A stretch of 64,000 nt of DNA from UBA2256 sp964531105 (GTDB taxonomy: Bacteria; Spirochaetota; Spirochaetia; Treponematales; Rectinemataceae), in contig CAZHFN010000001.1 in NCBI GenBank assembly GCA_964531105.1, forward strand, positions 62,001 through 126,000, read 5' to 3'. Under the pieces are notes generated by a model, which saw only the letters and a list, made by a program, of their open reading frames with translations, made no database searches and was not told where the DNA came from. The translations under genes were made by a program, and so were the position numbers. The stretch's first letter is position 1, and each line of letters starts with the position of its first letter. This document shows, piece after piece, positions 51,555-59,841 of the stretch.

Positions 51555-54138
51555 TGTCGTACTCCACGTCTAGGTGCAGACCGAGGGATGTATCCCCCCG
51601 TACAAGCGAGATGAGGGGTCCAGTGATCTTGAGTTCTATTCTACCCGCTTCGCCTGCGCTGGCAACCCAGAACACCGCTTCGCCGCATAGCAGGCTGCGG
51701 TCAGCCGGCCCAATGAGACGTCCAGGACCTTTGAGTTCGATATGGATGGGATCGAAGGCGAAGGGACAGGTGTTGCCATACTGGTCGACAAGCCTGAGCG
51801 CTACCCGGCTCGATTCCCACTCCCCGCCTTGTTTAATCGCAAGAAGGCGCGGAGAGGCTTCCAGCTCAAGGCTCGCGGCATGGGCATCTGGTCCGTAGCG
51901 TCTGGATGCCACAGGTTTACCGTCCAGAATCCCCACCAGTTCGATGCCATCGTCGGCCCTGCCCCAGGCTAGGCCGTACTTCATCACCAGATCCTGGGCC
52001 TGCTGAAAATTCATACGGCGCTTGGCGAGGAGAAAAGCAAAATTCAGTTTGTCCTTCACATTTAAAGAACCAGTACCCCGGCTCATGACCTTGGATGCAA
52101 GATACAGAAACCTCTCTTTATCTGCAGTGGAAAACCCTTCTGGATTCAGCCTTTCGCCTATGAGATCGTCAATGAAAACGGGAGGATGCTCCAAATGAGG
52201 ATAGGCTTCTTTATTGGGTAAAAACCTTTTTACCAGTTCTCCGGATCTGTAAAGATCCACCGCATCGCAGTTTGTGTAGACATCCACGGGCAACATGGCA
52301 GCTCCGCTGCGTTCCCCTTTAGCAAAACGGCTGGCCGGTTCTAGCACTATGCCTTCGGAGGGAGATTTCTGGCTCGCGTAAAGGAAAGCCGCGTATTTAG
52401 GGCTTCGGAACATGTCGGCTACGCCATGGTAGCAGATTCTGTCCCCTGAGCCAAAATCCTTATGGGTATTGTAATCGAAGGCGCACCATCCTATGGCGCC
52501 TGAGATTCCAGAATCGCCCATCGCTGCGTTGAGGACTCTCGCGTGGCGCCGCGCATGCTCGGCCAACCTTTCTTCCTGATCCCAGCGCTTGGCGGGGTAC
52601 ATGTGGCCGTTGTGCTCGGTGATGAGGTAGGGAACGGCAGTTGTTCGGCCAGGGGTTGCGGCGCCATCGCCGGCCTTTGCAGCCATATTTTTAGCGTTGC
52701 GCGTTATCGATGTTCTCTTTGCGATAGCTTTTATGCCGCCATCGTGGGTGAAATCGTTGAATGTGTACACGTCTTCGAAGAGTGCGCTGCCTGAAAAATT
52801 TCGAACCCCTCCCCTCTGGCGATCAGGGTCGAGCTTCGCGGCCAGAGCGTTGGTTTTTTTGTAAAACCCATCGTCGTCCGGCGATTCGTTGATGCGCACG
52901 CCCCATAGAATAATGCTGGGATGATTTCTGTCCCGCTTCAGAAGGCATTCAAGATCGCCCAACGCGCTACTTTTCCAATCTTCATCGCCGATGTGCTGCC
53001 AGCCTGGGAATTCGGTGAATACTAAAAGTCCCAACTCGTCGCAGGCATCCAGAAAGTGCGTGGACTGGGGGTAGTGGCTCGTGCGCACAACGACGCAACC
53101 CAAATCCCGCTTTATAATCTCGGCATCCTGCCTCTGGGCGCCAGGACCCATGGCATAGCCTGCGAAAGGCCATGATTGGTGGCGGTTCAAGCCCCGTAAA
53201 AAAAGCCTTTTGCCGTTGAGAAAGAAACCTTCAGGTATGAAACGCACTTCCCGGAATCCTATGCGGCTGTACATCCGATCGATTTGCTCGCCGTCCAAAA
53301 ACAGTGTGAGTTCCAGATCGTAGAGCGCTGGATTTTCAATATCCCAGGGGGTGATTCCCTCCAGGGGAGGAAAGTTGAGGTTGCAGGCCTGCGCGTCAAA
53401 ATCGGGCTCGGAAATTGCCCTGGAAGCTTCGGCCAGACAAGCACCAGAGCACAACAGGCGGCCTTGGATGCTGAGGGCGCCCGAACCTGGTAGCGCAGTA
53501 ACGGGACTCGCCGCATCAGGGCTATTGGCTGTTATAAAAGGTTTGGAGAGTTCCACTCCCACCGCGAGGGCGGCTTTGCAGGATGAAGAGCTTTTGCCCC
53601 CGGCGACTTCCTTAGCCATAGCGTCGCTTTCGCCATTTCCAAAGGAGTAGATCCTAGGTCTCGCATGAAAATGGGCGATATGCACGGCGCCCTGTATGCG
53701 CAGATTTACAGCCCTATAGATGCCTCCGTAGACAAGGTAGTCCACTACCCCGCCAAAAGGAGGAACGGAAGAATCCTCGGTGGCATCCACCTCCACCCAT
53801 AGTTCATTGAGGCCTTGAGGCTTGAGGGCCTGGGTGATATCCAGCGAAAAGGGAGTATAGGGACCCTTGTGTCCGCCAATTGATTGGCCATTGAGCCAGG
53901 CCTGACAGGCGACGGCGAGGCCTTCAAAATCAAGGAAAACCCGCCCAGCGGCAAGCGCGTCGGGGGTGGGAAATTCCTTGTAATAGCAGGCTTTTTTCTG
54001 GTAGCAGGTCTCGTCGAAATTGCCCAGTGGCAGCTCGACAATAGAATGGGGGAGGTCAACAGGAGTACCATGCTCAGTCTTGCCCATAGGGACGTCGAAG
54101 AAAAGCCAGTTTTGATTTAGGGCTATGATCCTTCTCAT
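51547..54138 (-). CDS. Glycoside hydrolase family 2 enzyme
   Basis: An 863-residue GH2 glycosidase without signal peptide. The jelly-roll domain is about 1-210 (WLNGQSIGGHKGPYTPFSLD). An Ig-like domain follows, then a TIM barrel with the acid/base Glu in ILWGVRINESPDD and the nucleophile Glu in YLITEHNGHMYPAKRW. Accessory C-terminal beta domains resemble DUF4982-type modules. Beta-galactosidase or beta-glucuronidase activity is typical, but the substrate is not fixed by sequence. It is oddly placed between a membrane-anchored protein gene and repair genes and is translationally linked to UDG. Confidence 0.9.
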   Translation of the reverse strand: MRRIIALNQNWLFFDVPMGKTEHGTPVDLPHSIVELPLGNFDETCYQKKACYYKEFPTPDALAAGRVFLDFEGLAVACQAWLNGQSIGGHKGPYTPFSLDITQALKPQGLNELWVEVDATEDSSVPPFGGVVDYLVYGGIYRAVNLRIQGAVHIAHFHARPRIYSFGNGESDAMAKEVAGGKSSSSCKAALAVGVELSKPFITANSPDAASPVTALPGSGALSIQGRLLCSGACLAEASRAISEPDFDAQACNLNFPPLEGITPWDIENPALYDLELTLFLDGEQIDRMYSRIGFREVRFIPEGFFLNGKRLFLRGLNRHQSWPFAGYAMGPGAQRQDAEIIKRDLGCVVVRTSHYPQSTHFLDACDELGLLVFTEFPGWQHIGDEDWKSSALGDLECLLKRDRNHPSIILWGVRINESPDDDGFYKKTNALAAKLDPDRQRGGVRNFSGSALFEDVYTFNDFTHDGGIKAIAKRTSITRNAKNMAAKAGDGAATPGRTTAVPYLITEHNGHMYPAKRWDQEERLAEHARRHARVLNAAMGDSGISGAIGWCAFDYNTHKDFGSGDRICYHGVADMFRSPKYAAFLYASQKSPSEGIVLEPASRFAKGERSGAAMLPVDVYTNCDAVDLYRSGELVKRFLPNKEAYPHLEHPPVFIDDLIGERLNPEGFSTADKERFLYLASKVMSRGTGSLNVKDKLNFAFLLAKRRMNFQQAQDLVMKYGLAWGRADDGIELVGILDGKPVASRRYGPDAHAASLELEASPRLLAIKQGGEWESSRVALRLVDQYGNTCPFAFDPIHIELKGPGRLIGPADRSLLCGEAVFWVASAGEAGRIELKITGPLISLVRGDTSLGLHLDVEYDNG

Positions 54139-54148
54139 GGCAGGGGCT

Positions 54149-55291
54149 TCAGCCGCTCACCATTACCTGGACAATCTGAAGGAGGGGCAGGACAATACAG
54201 ACCACGATAAAGACCACTTCCAGATTGATCATTCTTCGCTCGGCCGTGTCGTTTTTAAGCAGCTCGTAGAGGTTCTGCAACGCTTCCAGTCGTCGTTCGA
54301 CCGAAACCTTCCACCCCTCGGTGTTGAATATGGTACAGAGGCGCTCGTAGATAGAGCCCAGGAAATAATCGCCTATGATTTTAGAGGAGTTATCGAGGTT
54401 TTCCAGGGTAAAAAGAGCATCAAAGCGCAAGGCCTGGAGACGGGCGAGTTTCATTTTCACCGTTCTCTGGCCAAAATGGGACTCCCCTCCGCTGAGGTAT
54501 ATTTTGCGCAAGTCCTTTTCGGCTTCGTCCAGCCAGGTATCCAAGAGTCCGTCCAGGGCTCTGAGCTCGATGAGCCTGTAGTTGGCATGTTCGGCGATTA
54601 TGAGCAAGTCCTCATAATCCCTGGAGGGGTCGATAATCAAACAGTGATCCAAATCGAAGACGGCGATATCGTTTTTTCGATAGCTCACCGGCTTGGCCAG
54701 GATCTGGGTAATTTGGCTTTCGTGGAGCACGCCCGGTTCTTCACCGGCTAAAAGGGCTGCCGCCCTTTCCCTGTTGGCATTGAGAAAGGCTACCGGATCG
54801 TCGCCAGGGCACTCCAGAAGGCAAAAGGCCGTGTATGATTCTCTATCGTAGCCTTCGGCACCCTTCTGCCCCGATACAGAAGCCTTGATCGCATCCACAA
54901 CCATGCGGAACGAGGAGTCGGCGAAGTCTTCTATCCTGGCGGGAGCGCCGGTATCTCTCAAGGGTAAATTGCTCATGGAGGCCAGTTCGTTGAAGGTGGA
55001 ATGAGTCTTATACCGCACAACGAGTGTGAGGGCTCCATCGTCGTAGATTTTAGCCACGGCACTGAACTTCTCAAAGCGGCTGGAGTCGCATTCGTCGCTG
55101 TTGAGTGTAAGTATGAGAGGCTTTGGCAGCTTGAGAGATGCCGGAGTATCCCGGCGCTTTCCAAATCCGATGTCCGGATAGGCCGGAATCAGTGAAGCAG
55201 CTTTTTTAAGGTCTACAGCTCTTCCGATATCGTACACATAGAGATGGACAAGTTCGATGGGTAGTTCATTCGTAACGCTATCCTGGTTCAT
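54149..55291 (-). CDS. RMD1/DUF155-like protein with C-terminal membrane anchor
   Basis: A 380-residue protein with one C-terminal hydrophobic helix (about 352-377) preceded by basic residues, so most of the chain is probably cytosolic. The middle has IAVFDLDHCLIIDPSRDYED followed by ANYRLIELRALDGLLDTWLD, and the end has helical repeats. This order of domain and C-terminal helix resembles RMD1 (DUF155) proteins, but sequence similarity is modest. It overlaps the PASTA gene by four bases. The function is unknown. Confidence 0.5.
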   Translation of the reverse strand: MNQDSVTNELPIELVHLYVYDIGRAVDLKKAASLIPAYPDIGFGKRRDTPASLKLPKPLILTLNSDECDSSRFEKFSAVAKIYDDGALTLVVRYKTHSTFNELASMSNLPLRDTGAPARIEDFADSSFRMVVDAIKASVSGQKGAEGYDRESYTAFCLLECPGDDPVAFLNANRERAAALLAGEEPGVLHESQITQILAKPVSYRKNDIAVFDLDHCLIIDPSRDYEDLLIIAEHANYRLIELRALDGLLDTWLDEAEKDLRKIYLSGGESHFGQRTVKMKLARLQALRFDALFTLENLDNSSKIIGDYFLGSIYERLCTIFNTEGWKVSVERRLEALQNLYELLKNDTAERRMINLEVVFIVVCIVLPLLQIVQVMVSG

Positions 55292-56316
55292 GGACGCTTA
55301 ACCCCCGTGCGGGCAATTTCCTTGTCCAAGGCCGAGAGAATGAAGGTGCTGCCTTCGGGCAGGGAGAATGGGAGGCTCAAAGCCCCGCCTGGATGTTTGA
55401 GCGATGCGATGAGCTGACGTTTGCCTCCAGTGCTGAGGGCTTCCAGCTTGACTGAAACCGGATAGGGGTATTCGGGCAGAGTGTAGACAAAGATGCCGTT
55501 GATCACGCCAGGGCTGGCCTCGGGGACGCTCAGCACAAGCTGAATCCTATCCTTGATCCTGGCCATGCTATCGGCTTTGGGCTGCTGTTCCACAACCTTG
55601 CCTGGAGTCTCTCCCTGTTTGGCCTGTCGCATGGAGAAATCCACCGTAAAGGCAGATTTTTCCACCGCATCGACGGCTTCGGCAATGCCGAGGCCCAGAA
55701 AAGCTGGCACTTTTTCCCTGACGCTCTCAGGTCCTTTGCTCACAACTAGTTCCAGCACCGTGGGTCCGGATATCTGTTCGCCCGGCTTGGGCTTTTGCTC
55801 CAGAATAGTACCGGCTGTAGAATCGTCGAACCGGTAGACGGGGGGCTCTCTAATGGTAACCAGGGGTCTGGTGGATGAAAAAAGGCTTTGAAGATCCAGC
55901 TTTACCGTCTCAATGTTCTTGCCTACATAATTTTCGATCTCGTCCAGGACAGCGCCCCGGCTTACGGTGAGCTTGATCCTTCTTCCCGCCTTCACGATTA
56001 CCCCGGGCAGAGGTTCCTGCTCCAGGATTGTGTTCTTATCCTGAGGGTTATTGGTAAATCGCAAGCTTACCCTGGGATAGAGTTCCCTTTCCTGGAGTTT
56101 CACCAGTGCATCGGCTAATTCCATACTGCGCACATCTGGCACCAGGACTTTTTCGGCGCCTCGGAGCAGGAGGAAGAACCCAATAAGGGAAGCCAAAAGA
56201 AGGATGATAAAAAGGCCGATAGCGAAGAGGGCAAAAGACCTGCGCTGTTCCCTAGTAAGCCCTTTGAAGTCAAACATGGGGCCTTTGGGTTTTATTTTCG
56301 TTTCCTTCTTCTGCAT
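55288..56316 (-). CDS. Membrane-anchored triple PASTA protein without kinase domain
   Basis: A 342-residue protein. A cytoplasmic basic tail and one helix (about 31-52) are followed by three PASTA repeats (VLVPDVRSMELADALVKLQE; ENYVGKNIETVKLDL; VPAFLGLGIAEAVDAVEKSA), each with a NTILEQEPLPG-like turn, then a beta-rich end. PASTA domains bind peptidoglycan fragments, usually on Ser/Thr kinases. Here the kinase is absent. It is located directly after fmt, as in several treponemes. Confidence 0.88.
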   Translation of the reverse strand: MQKKETKIKPKGPMFDFKGLTREQRRSFALFAIGLFIILLLASLIGFFLLLRGAEKVLVPDVRSMELADALVKLQERELYPRVSLRFTNNPQDKNTILEQEPLPGVIVKAGRRIKLTVSRGAVLDEIENYVGKNIETVKLDLQSLFSSTRPLVTIREPPVYRFDDSTAGTILEQKPKPGEQISGPTVLELVVSKGPESVREKVPAFLGLGIAEAVDAVEKSAFTVDFSMRQAKQGETPGKVVEQQPKADSMARIKDRIQLVLSVPEASPGVINGIFVYTLPEYPYPVSVKLEALSTGGKRQLIASLKHPGGALSLPFSLPEGSTFILSALDKEIARTGVKRP

Positions 56317-56330
56317 TTATATGATCCTTG

Positions 56331-57299
56331 TCAGGGGGCATTGCCCAATAAGAGGCCTTCGATATTTCTCAGGCCGTTGACGAAATCTTTGTGGGAAAGG
56401 GCCTTACGGCCAGAGAGCTGGAGCTTCGTCAGCGCCATCAGGCCGTCGCCGGTGCGCACTAGAATGCCCCGGGCTTTGTCTATGCCGATTATAGTGCCTG
56501 GCGCAACATTGGGCAATGCATCGGATTTATCCTGGGTATTCCGGCTTCCATAGGGTTCGGCCCCCAGAATGGAAAGGCGCTGACCCTTGAGGAAGCTGAA
56601 AGCACCTGGCCAGGGGTCGAAGGCTCGGATCATCCTGTCCAGTTCTGCTGTATGCCTGGACCAGTCCAGCAGGCCTTCTTCTTTGAGGATTTTACGACAG
56701 TAGGAGGCTTCGCCTATCTGGGGTTTGCTTCTGGCCTCGCCCCTCTCCAGGGTTGTAAGCACATCGACGCAGAGCCTGGCTCCGATTCCAGCGCAGAGTT
56801 CCGACAAGGATGCGGCTGTTTCCCTTCCATGCAGGGGTACTTCCTCCACGGCGAGCAAATCGCCGGTATCCATTTCCAATGCTATGCGCTGCACCGAGAC
56901 GCCGGTTTTGCTATCCCCGTCCAGAATGGCTTGCTGGATGGGCGAGCTGCCTCTGTGGCGGGGTAGGAGGCTCGGATGGACATTGATGCCTCCCCAGGGG
57001 AAGAGGGACAAAAACTTGGGGCCGAAGATCTTGCCATAGGCAAAGGCGACGAGAATATCTGGCTTATGAAGGGTGATCATTTGTCGCTCTTTAGAACCGA
57101 GGGTTTCGAATTCGAAAATGGGAAGCCCTTCCCCATGTGCTTCCCTCGCCGCCCGAGCCACGGCAGTGGGAAGAAGGGTTTTGCCTCGCCCCTGGGGAGA
57201 GGGGGGATTGGTGAGGACAGCCACGAGTTCGTGTTCCTTGCCCAGTGAAAGGAGGCAAGGTATGGCTATTGAGGGGCTGCCGGCGAACAGAATTTTCAT
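56331..57299 (-). CDS. fmt: Methionyl-tRNA formyltransferase
   Basis: A 322-residue enzyme that formylates initiator Met-tRNA. It has FAGSPSIAIPCLLSL at the start, the folate-binding loop region GINVHPSLLPRHRGSSPIQQ with catalytic Asn and His, and Asp in MDTGDLL. The C-terminal OB domain is complete. The gene lies 7 bases after def, the conserved def-fmt pair. Confidence 0.96.
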   Translation of the reverse strand: MKILFAGSPSIAIPCLLSLGKEHELVAVLTNPPSPQGRGKTLLPTAVARAAREAHGEGLPIFEFETLGSKERQMITLHKPDILVAFAYGKIFGPKFLSLFPWGGINVHPSLLPRHRGSSPIQQAILDGDSKTGVSVQRIALEMDTGDLLAVEEVPLHGRETAASLSELCAGIGARLCVDVLTTLERGEARSKPQIGEASYCRKILKEEGLLDWSRHTAELDRMIRAFDPWPGAFSFLKGQRLSILGAEPYGSRNTQDKSDALPNVAPGTIIGIDKARGILVRTGDGLMALTKLQLSGRKALSHKDFVNGLRNIEGLLLGNAP

Positions 57300-57306
57300 T
57301 GGAATC

Positions 57307-57795
57307 CTACATTTTCACCAGTCGTTGATAATGCTTGAGCGCCCTTTCCTTCTTGAAGCTGCTGACCCTGTCTATGAAAAGCTTGCCGTCCAGATGATCG
57401 TACTCGTGGAGAATAACCCTGGCGAGCAGGTCTTCGGCTTCTAAACTGAAAACCTTGCCTCTTTCGTCCCTGGCCTGCACCTTGACCGCGGCGGGGCGTT
57501 TTACCATGAAATAAAGGCCGGGAAATGAAAGGCAGCCTTCTTCGTACTCCGACTCCTCGGGGCTAGTCATTATGATCTCTGGATTGACAAAGACCCGCTG
57601 GCGATCGCCTTCCACTTCGGTGACAAAAATACGCTTAGGTACGCCCACCTGCGGAGCAGCCAGACCAATGCCGCGATCATGATGCATGGCTTCGAACATT
57701 TCCTTGCACAGAAGTTCGAGTTCCTGATCGAATTCAATAACCGGCTCTGCCCGGGTTTCCAGGACCGGGTCTCCGTATATGACTACTTCCCTCAT
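57307..57795 (-). CDS. def: Peptide deformylase
   Basis: A 162-residue metalloprotease that removes N-formyl groups. Its three motifs are RGIGLAAPQVG, EEGCLSFPG with metal ligand Cys88, and LHEYDHLDGKLF with His130, the catalytic Glu131 and His134. The length is normal. It is upstream of fmt and downstream of the DUF192 gene after 11 bases. Confidence 0.97.
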   Translation of the reverse strand: MREVVIYGDPVLETRAEPVIEFDQELELLCKEMFEAMHHDRGIGLAAPQVGVPKRIFVTEVEGDRQRVFVNPEIIMTSPEESEYEEGCLSFPGLYFMVKRPAAVKVQARDERGKVFSLEAEDLLARVILHEYDHLDGKLFIDRVSSFKKERALKHYQRLVKM

Positions 57796-57806
57796 CGTAG
57801 AGGCTC

Positions 57807-58292
57807 CTATTTAAGTGGTGGGATCTCGAATTTATCCCCCACCTTCAGGCCCACCTTGGTGAACCAGCCCTGGGGAACTTCGAGGGCATAGCGTATGCTG
57901 CGCTCCGAAAGCCTGGGGTCTTCGGAAAAGGGAACGAGATCCAGTATTTGAAATATAGTACCATCGGAGCCCAAATAGGCAAGCGAAAGGGGAATGGAGG
58001 TGTTTTTCATCCAGAAGGCCATTCTCTGGTCGCTCTCAAAAACAAAGAGCATGCCCTTGCCCTCCTCCAGGCTTTTTCTAAACATCATGCCCTTATTGCG
58101 CTCCTCTTCTGTCATGGCCAGTTCGACCAGGATGGAGACATCTCCCGAAGTGATCAGGCTGGTCTTGAGCGTAGGGTTGGGCTTGGTGTCGCTTCCCGAC
58201 CGGGCAGAACAGGAGGTAGAGAGCATCAGAAAGAAGACGAGAAGAAAGAGGGTGCCTTTCTTTGCCTGTGCTTTTATATTATGCGTGAACAT
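57807..58292 (-). CDS. DUF192 family exported lipoprotein
   Basis: A 161-residue protein with a signal peptide ending in a lipobox (MLSTSC), then a DUF192 domain with the motif MTEEERNKGMMFRKSLEEGK, FVFESDQRMAFWMKNTSIPL and a closing LEVPQGWFTKVGLKVGDKFE. DUF192 proteins are small beta-rich envelope proteins of unknown biochemical role. Co-transcribed with def and fmt. Confidence 0.88.
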   Translation of the reverse strand: MFTHNIKAQAKKGTLFLLVFFLMLSTSCSARSGSDTKPNPTLKTSLITSGDVSILVELAMTEEERNKGMMFRKSLEEGKGMLFVFESDQRMAFWMKNTSIPLSLAYLGSDGTIFQILDLVPFSEDPRLSERSIRYALEVPQGWFTKVGLKVGDKFEIPPLK

Positions 58293-58343
58293 GCGCTGCG
58301 CTCCTTGATAATTTCCGTGGGTTTTAGCATATACCGGGTGAGA

Positions 58344-58378
58344 AAAATTAAAAAGGCTGCCGACATGGGCAGCCTTTT
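58344..58378 (-). terminator. Terminator after rpsU
   Basis: On the minus strand AAAAGGCTGCC and GGCAGCCTTTTT pair (plus 58351-58361, 58368-58378) and a T-run continues. It closes the M23-rpsU unit and separates it from the DUF192-def-fmt run. Confidence 0.92.
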
Positions 58379-58439
58379 CATTGAACGGAATAGAGTTCCG
58401 GAATTTAGCCGAAACCCTTCGATTCAGGGTAAGAGACCT

Positions 58440-58661
58440 TTAGTAGCCGCCCTTGGAGTCGTGGGTCTTTCTAGTTTTCTTCATAAGCTTGCGGGTTAAG
58501 GCCTTCTGCTTGCGGTTCTTGATAGTGGAGGGTTTTTCAAAATACTCCCGTTTTTTCCATTCACGAATAATGCCCTCTTTCTCGACCATGCGCTTGAAGC
58601 GTTTGATGGCTTTCTCGAGGGGCTCGCCGTCTTCGACCATTATTTGCCGGATAGTAATCAC
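58440..58661 (-). CDS. rpsU: Ribosomal protein S21
   Basis: A 73-residue, very basic small-subunit protein (EPLEKAIKRFKRMVEKEG, REWKKREYFEKP, then a Lys-rich tail). The start is unclear. GTG 58661 overlaps the upstream stop as GTGA, but the GGGAGG Shine-Dalgarno runs directly into it. An ATC at 58652 stands at ideal spacing and aligns with the homologous Met. The first ATG (58640) is too far. Coupling to the M23 gene through GTGA is the simplest reading. Confidence 0.93.
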   Translation of the reverse strand: MITIRQIMVEDGEPLEKAIKRFKRMVEKEGIIREWKKREYFEKPSTIKNRKQKALTRKLMKKTRKTHDSKGGY

Positions 58662-59770
58662 CTCCCTTCTTGGCTAGGTGGCAAGGATTCACCGGAAAGC
58701 CATTCTTTGTCAAGTATCGGGCGTGACAGCCAATACTCGGGATTCACCGATTGCAGGCCTACGCGCATTTCCCAGTGCAGATGGGGGCCGGTGGAAAGGC
58801 CGGTGGAGCCCAACTTGCCTAGGAGATCGCCGGCCCCCAGCACCGAACCTTCGGTGGTATCTATAGAGGAAAGGTGCATGTAGATGGAGAAGAGGCCGGG
58901 GAGGTGCTCCAGCACAACGGTATTGCCCGTGACAATCCGCGACTGGGCAAAGACGACACGGCCGGGGGCGCAGGCCAGGACTGAGGTTCCTGCAGCCCCG
59001 CCCAAGTCCAGGCCCCCGTGGATGGAGGCGTCGGCTGAACCGTTGGAATAGAGATAGCGTCGCTGGTCGGCGAAGCCTGAGGTGATGCGCCATGAACCAT
59101 TAAGGGGTTTGATCATGGGTTCCAGGGCGAAGAGGGCGGTTGAATCCTTGATTCCGAAAATCTTGGCGAAGGCCTGGGTTTCGGCGGTTTTAACCGGGTC
59201 GGGCGCGGTACGGATTGCGGTATTGGCGCTGTTGAGGGGGATGTCCTCCCGGGCGAAGCTTTTGGCTTGGATGCCGATGGTTCGGACGAGGGACAGCTCG
59301 GCGGGGGCTTCGTCGGGCTGGTCGGGCTCGGCCGCCGGATTGGTTTGGGATGCTGGGGCTGATTCGGCCGCGGCGGCCGAGCCTAAGGTGGCCGTAAGGG
59401 TCAGCGTGGCGGCGCCGGCTTTCGCGTCCAGGGGCACGGCCATAAGAAAGCCATAGAGATAGCCGGGAGTATCGGAGGGCATGTAGAAAGCCGGCGCCGC
59501 GGCCATAGCCTTGCCGTCAGCGCGGTTTAGGCTTGCCTTAGCCTCCACAATTGGCCTGTCGCTGTTGAGCCAACAAACTAGGGGGTCGCCGGGCGCAATG
59601 ACAGAAGGCGCAGAGAGGGACTGGGCCACCGCGCCGACGGCACAAAGTAAAAGAGCGACAAAAAGAAAGGCCGCCCTCGCAGTATTGCCTAAGCGAAACC
59701 GGTATCCAGCCGGACGAATATCCCTAGTCCTGATTCGATAATTCCCGATACAACTCCTCCCTCGCGTCAT
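58658..59770 (-). CDS. Exported M23 peptidase-like protein
   Basis: A 370-residue protein with a basic N-terminus and membrane/signal helix (about 32-49), a beta-sandwich region (about 50-160) and a C-terminal LytM domain (about 225-350). It shows SIHGGLDLGGAAGT and GPHLHWEMRVG, the Zn-binding and catalytic residues, and FSIYMHLSSID between them, so it is probably an active endopeptidase on peptidoglycan. It overlaps rpsU by four bases. Confidence 0.9.
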   Translation of the reverse strand: MTRGRSCIGNYRIRTRDIRPAGYRFRLGNTARAAFLFVALLLCAVGAVAQSLSAPSVIAPGDPLVCWLNSDRPIVEAKASLNRADGKAMAAAPAFYMPSDTPGYLYGFLMAVPLDAKAGAATLTLTATLGSAAAAESAPASQTNPAAEPDQPDEAPAELSLVRTIGIQAKSFAREDIPLNSANTAIRTAPDPVKTAETQAFAKIFGIKDSTALFALEPMIKPLNGSWRITSGFADQRRYLYSNGSADASIHGGLDLGGAAGTSVLACAPGRVVFAQSRIVTGNTVVLEHLPGLFSIYMHLSSIDTTEGSVLGAGDLLGKLGSTGLSTGPHLHWEMRVGLQSVNPEYWLSRPILDKEWLSGESLPPSQEGR

Positions 59771-59841
59771 CGACGCCCTTTCCCAACTTATCTATATATC
59801 TTATACTCAAATTTATTGTTATTCCCGTCCAGGAGAGATTA

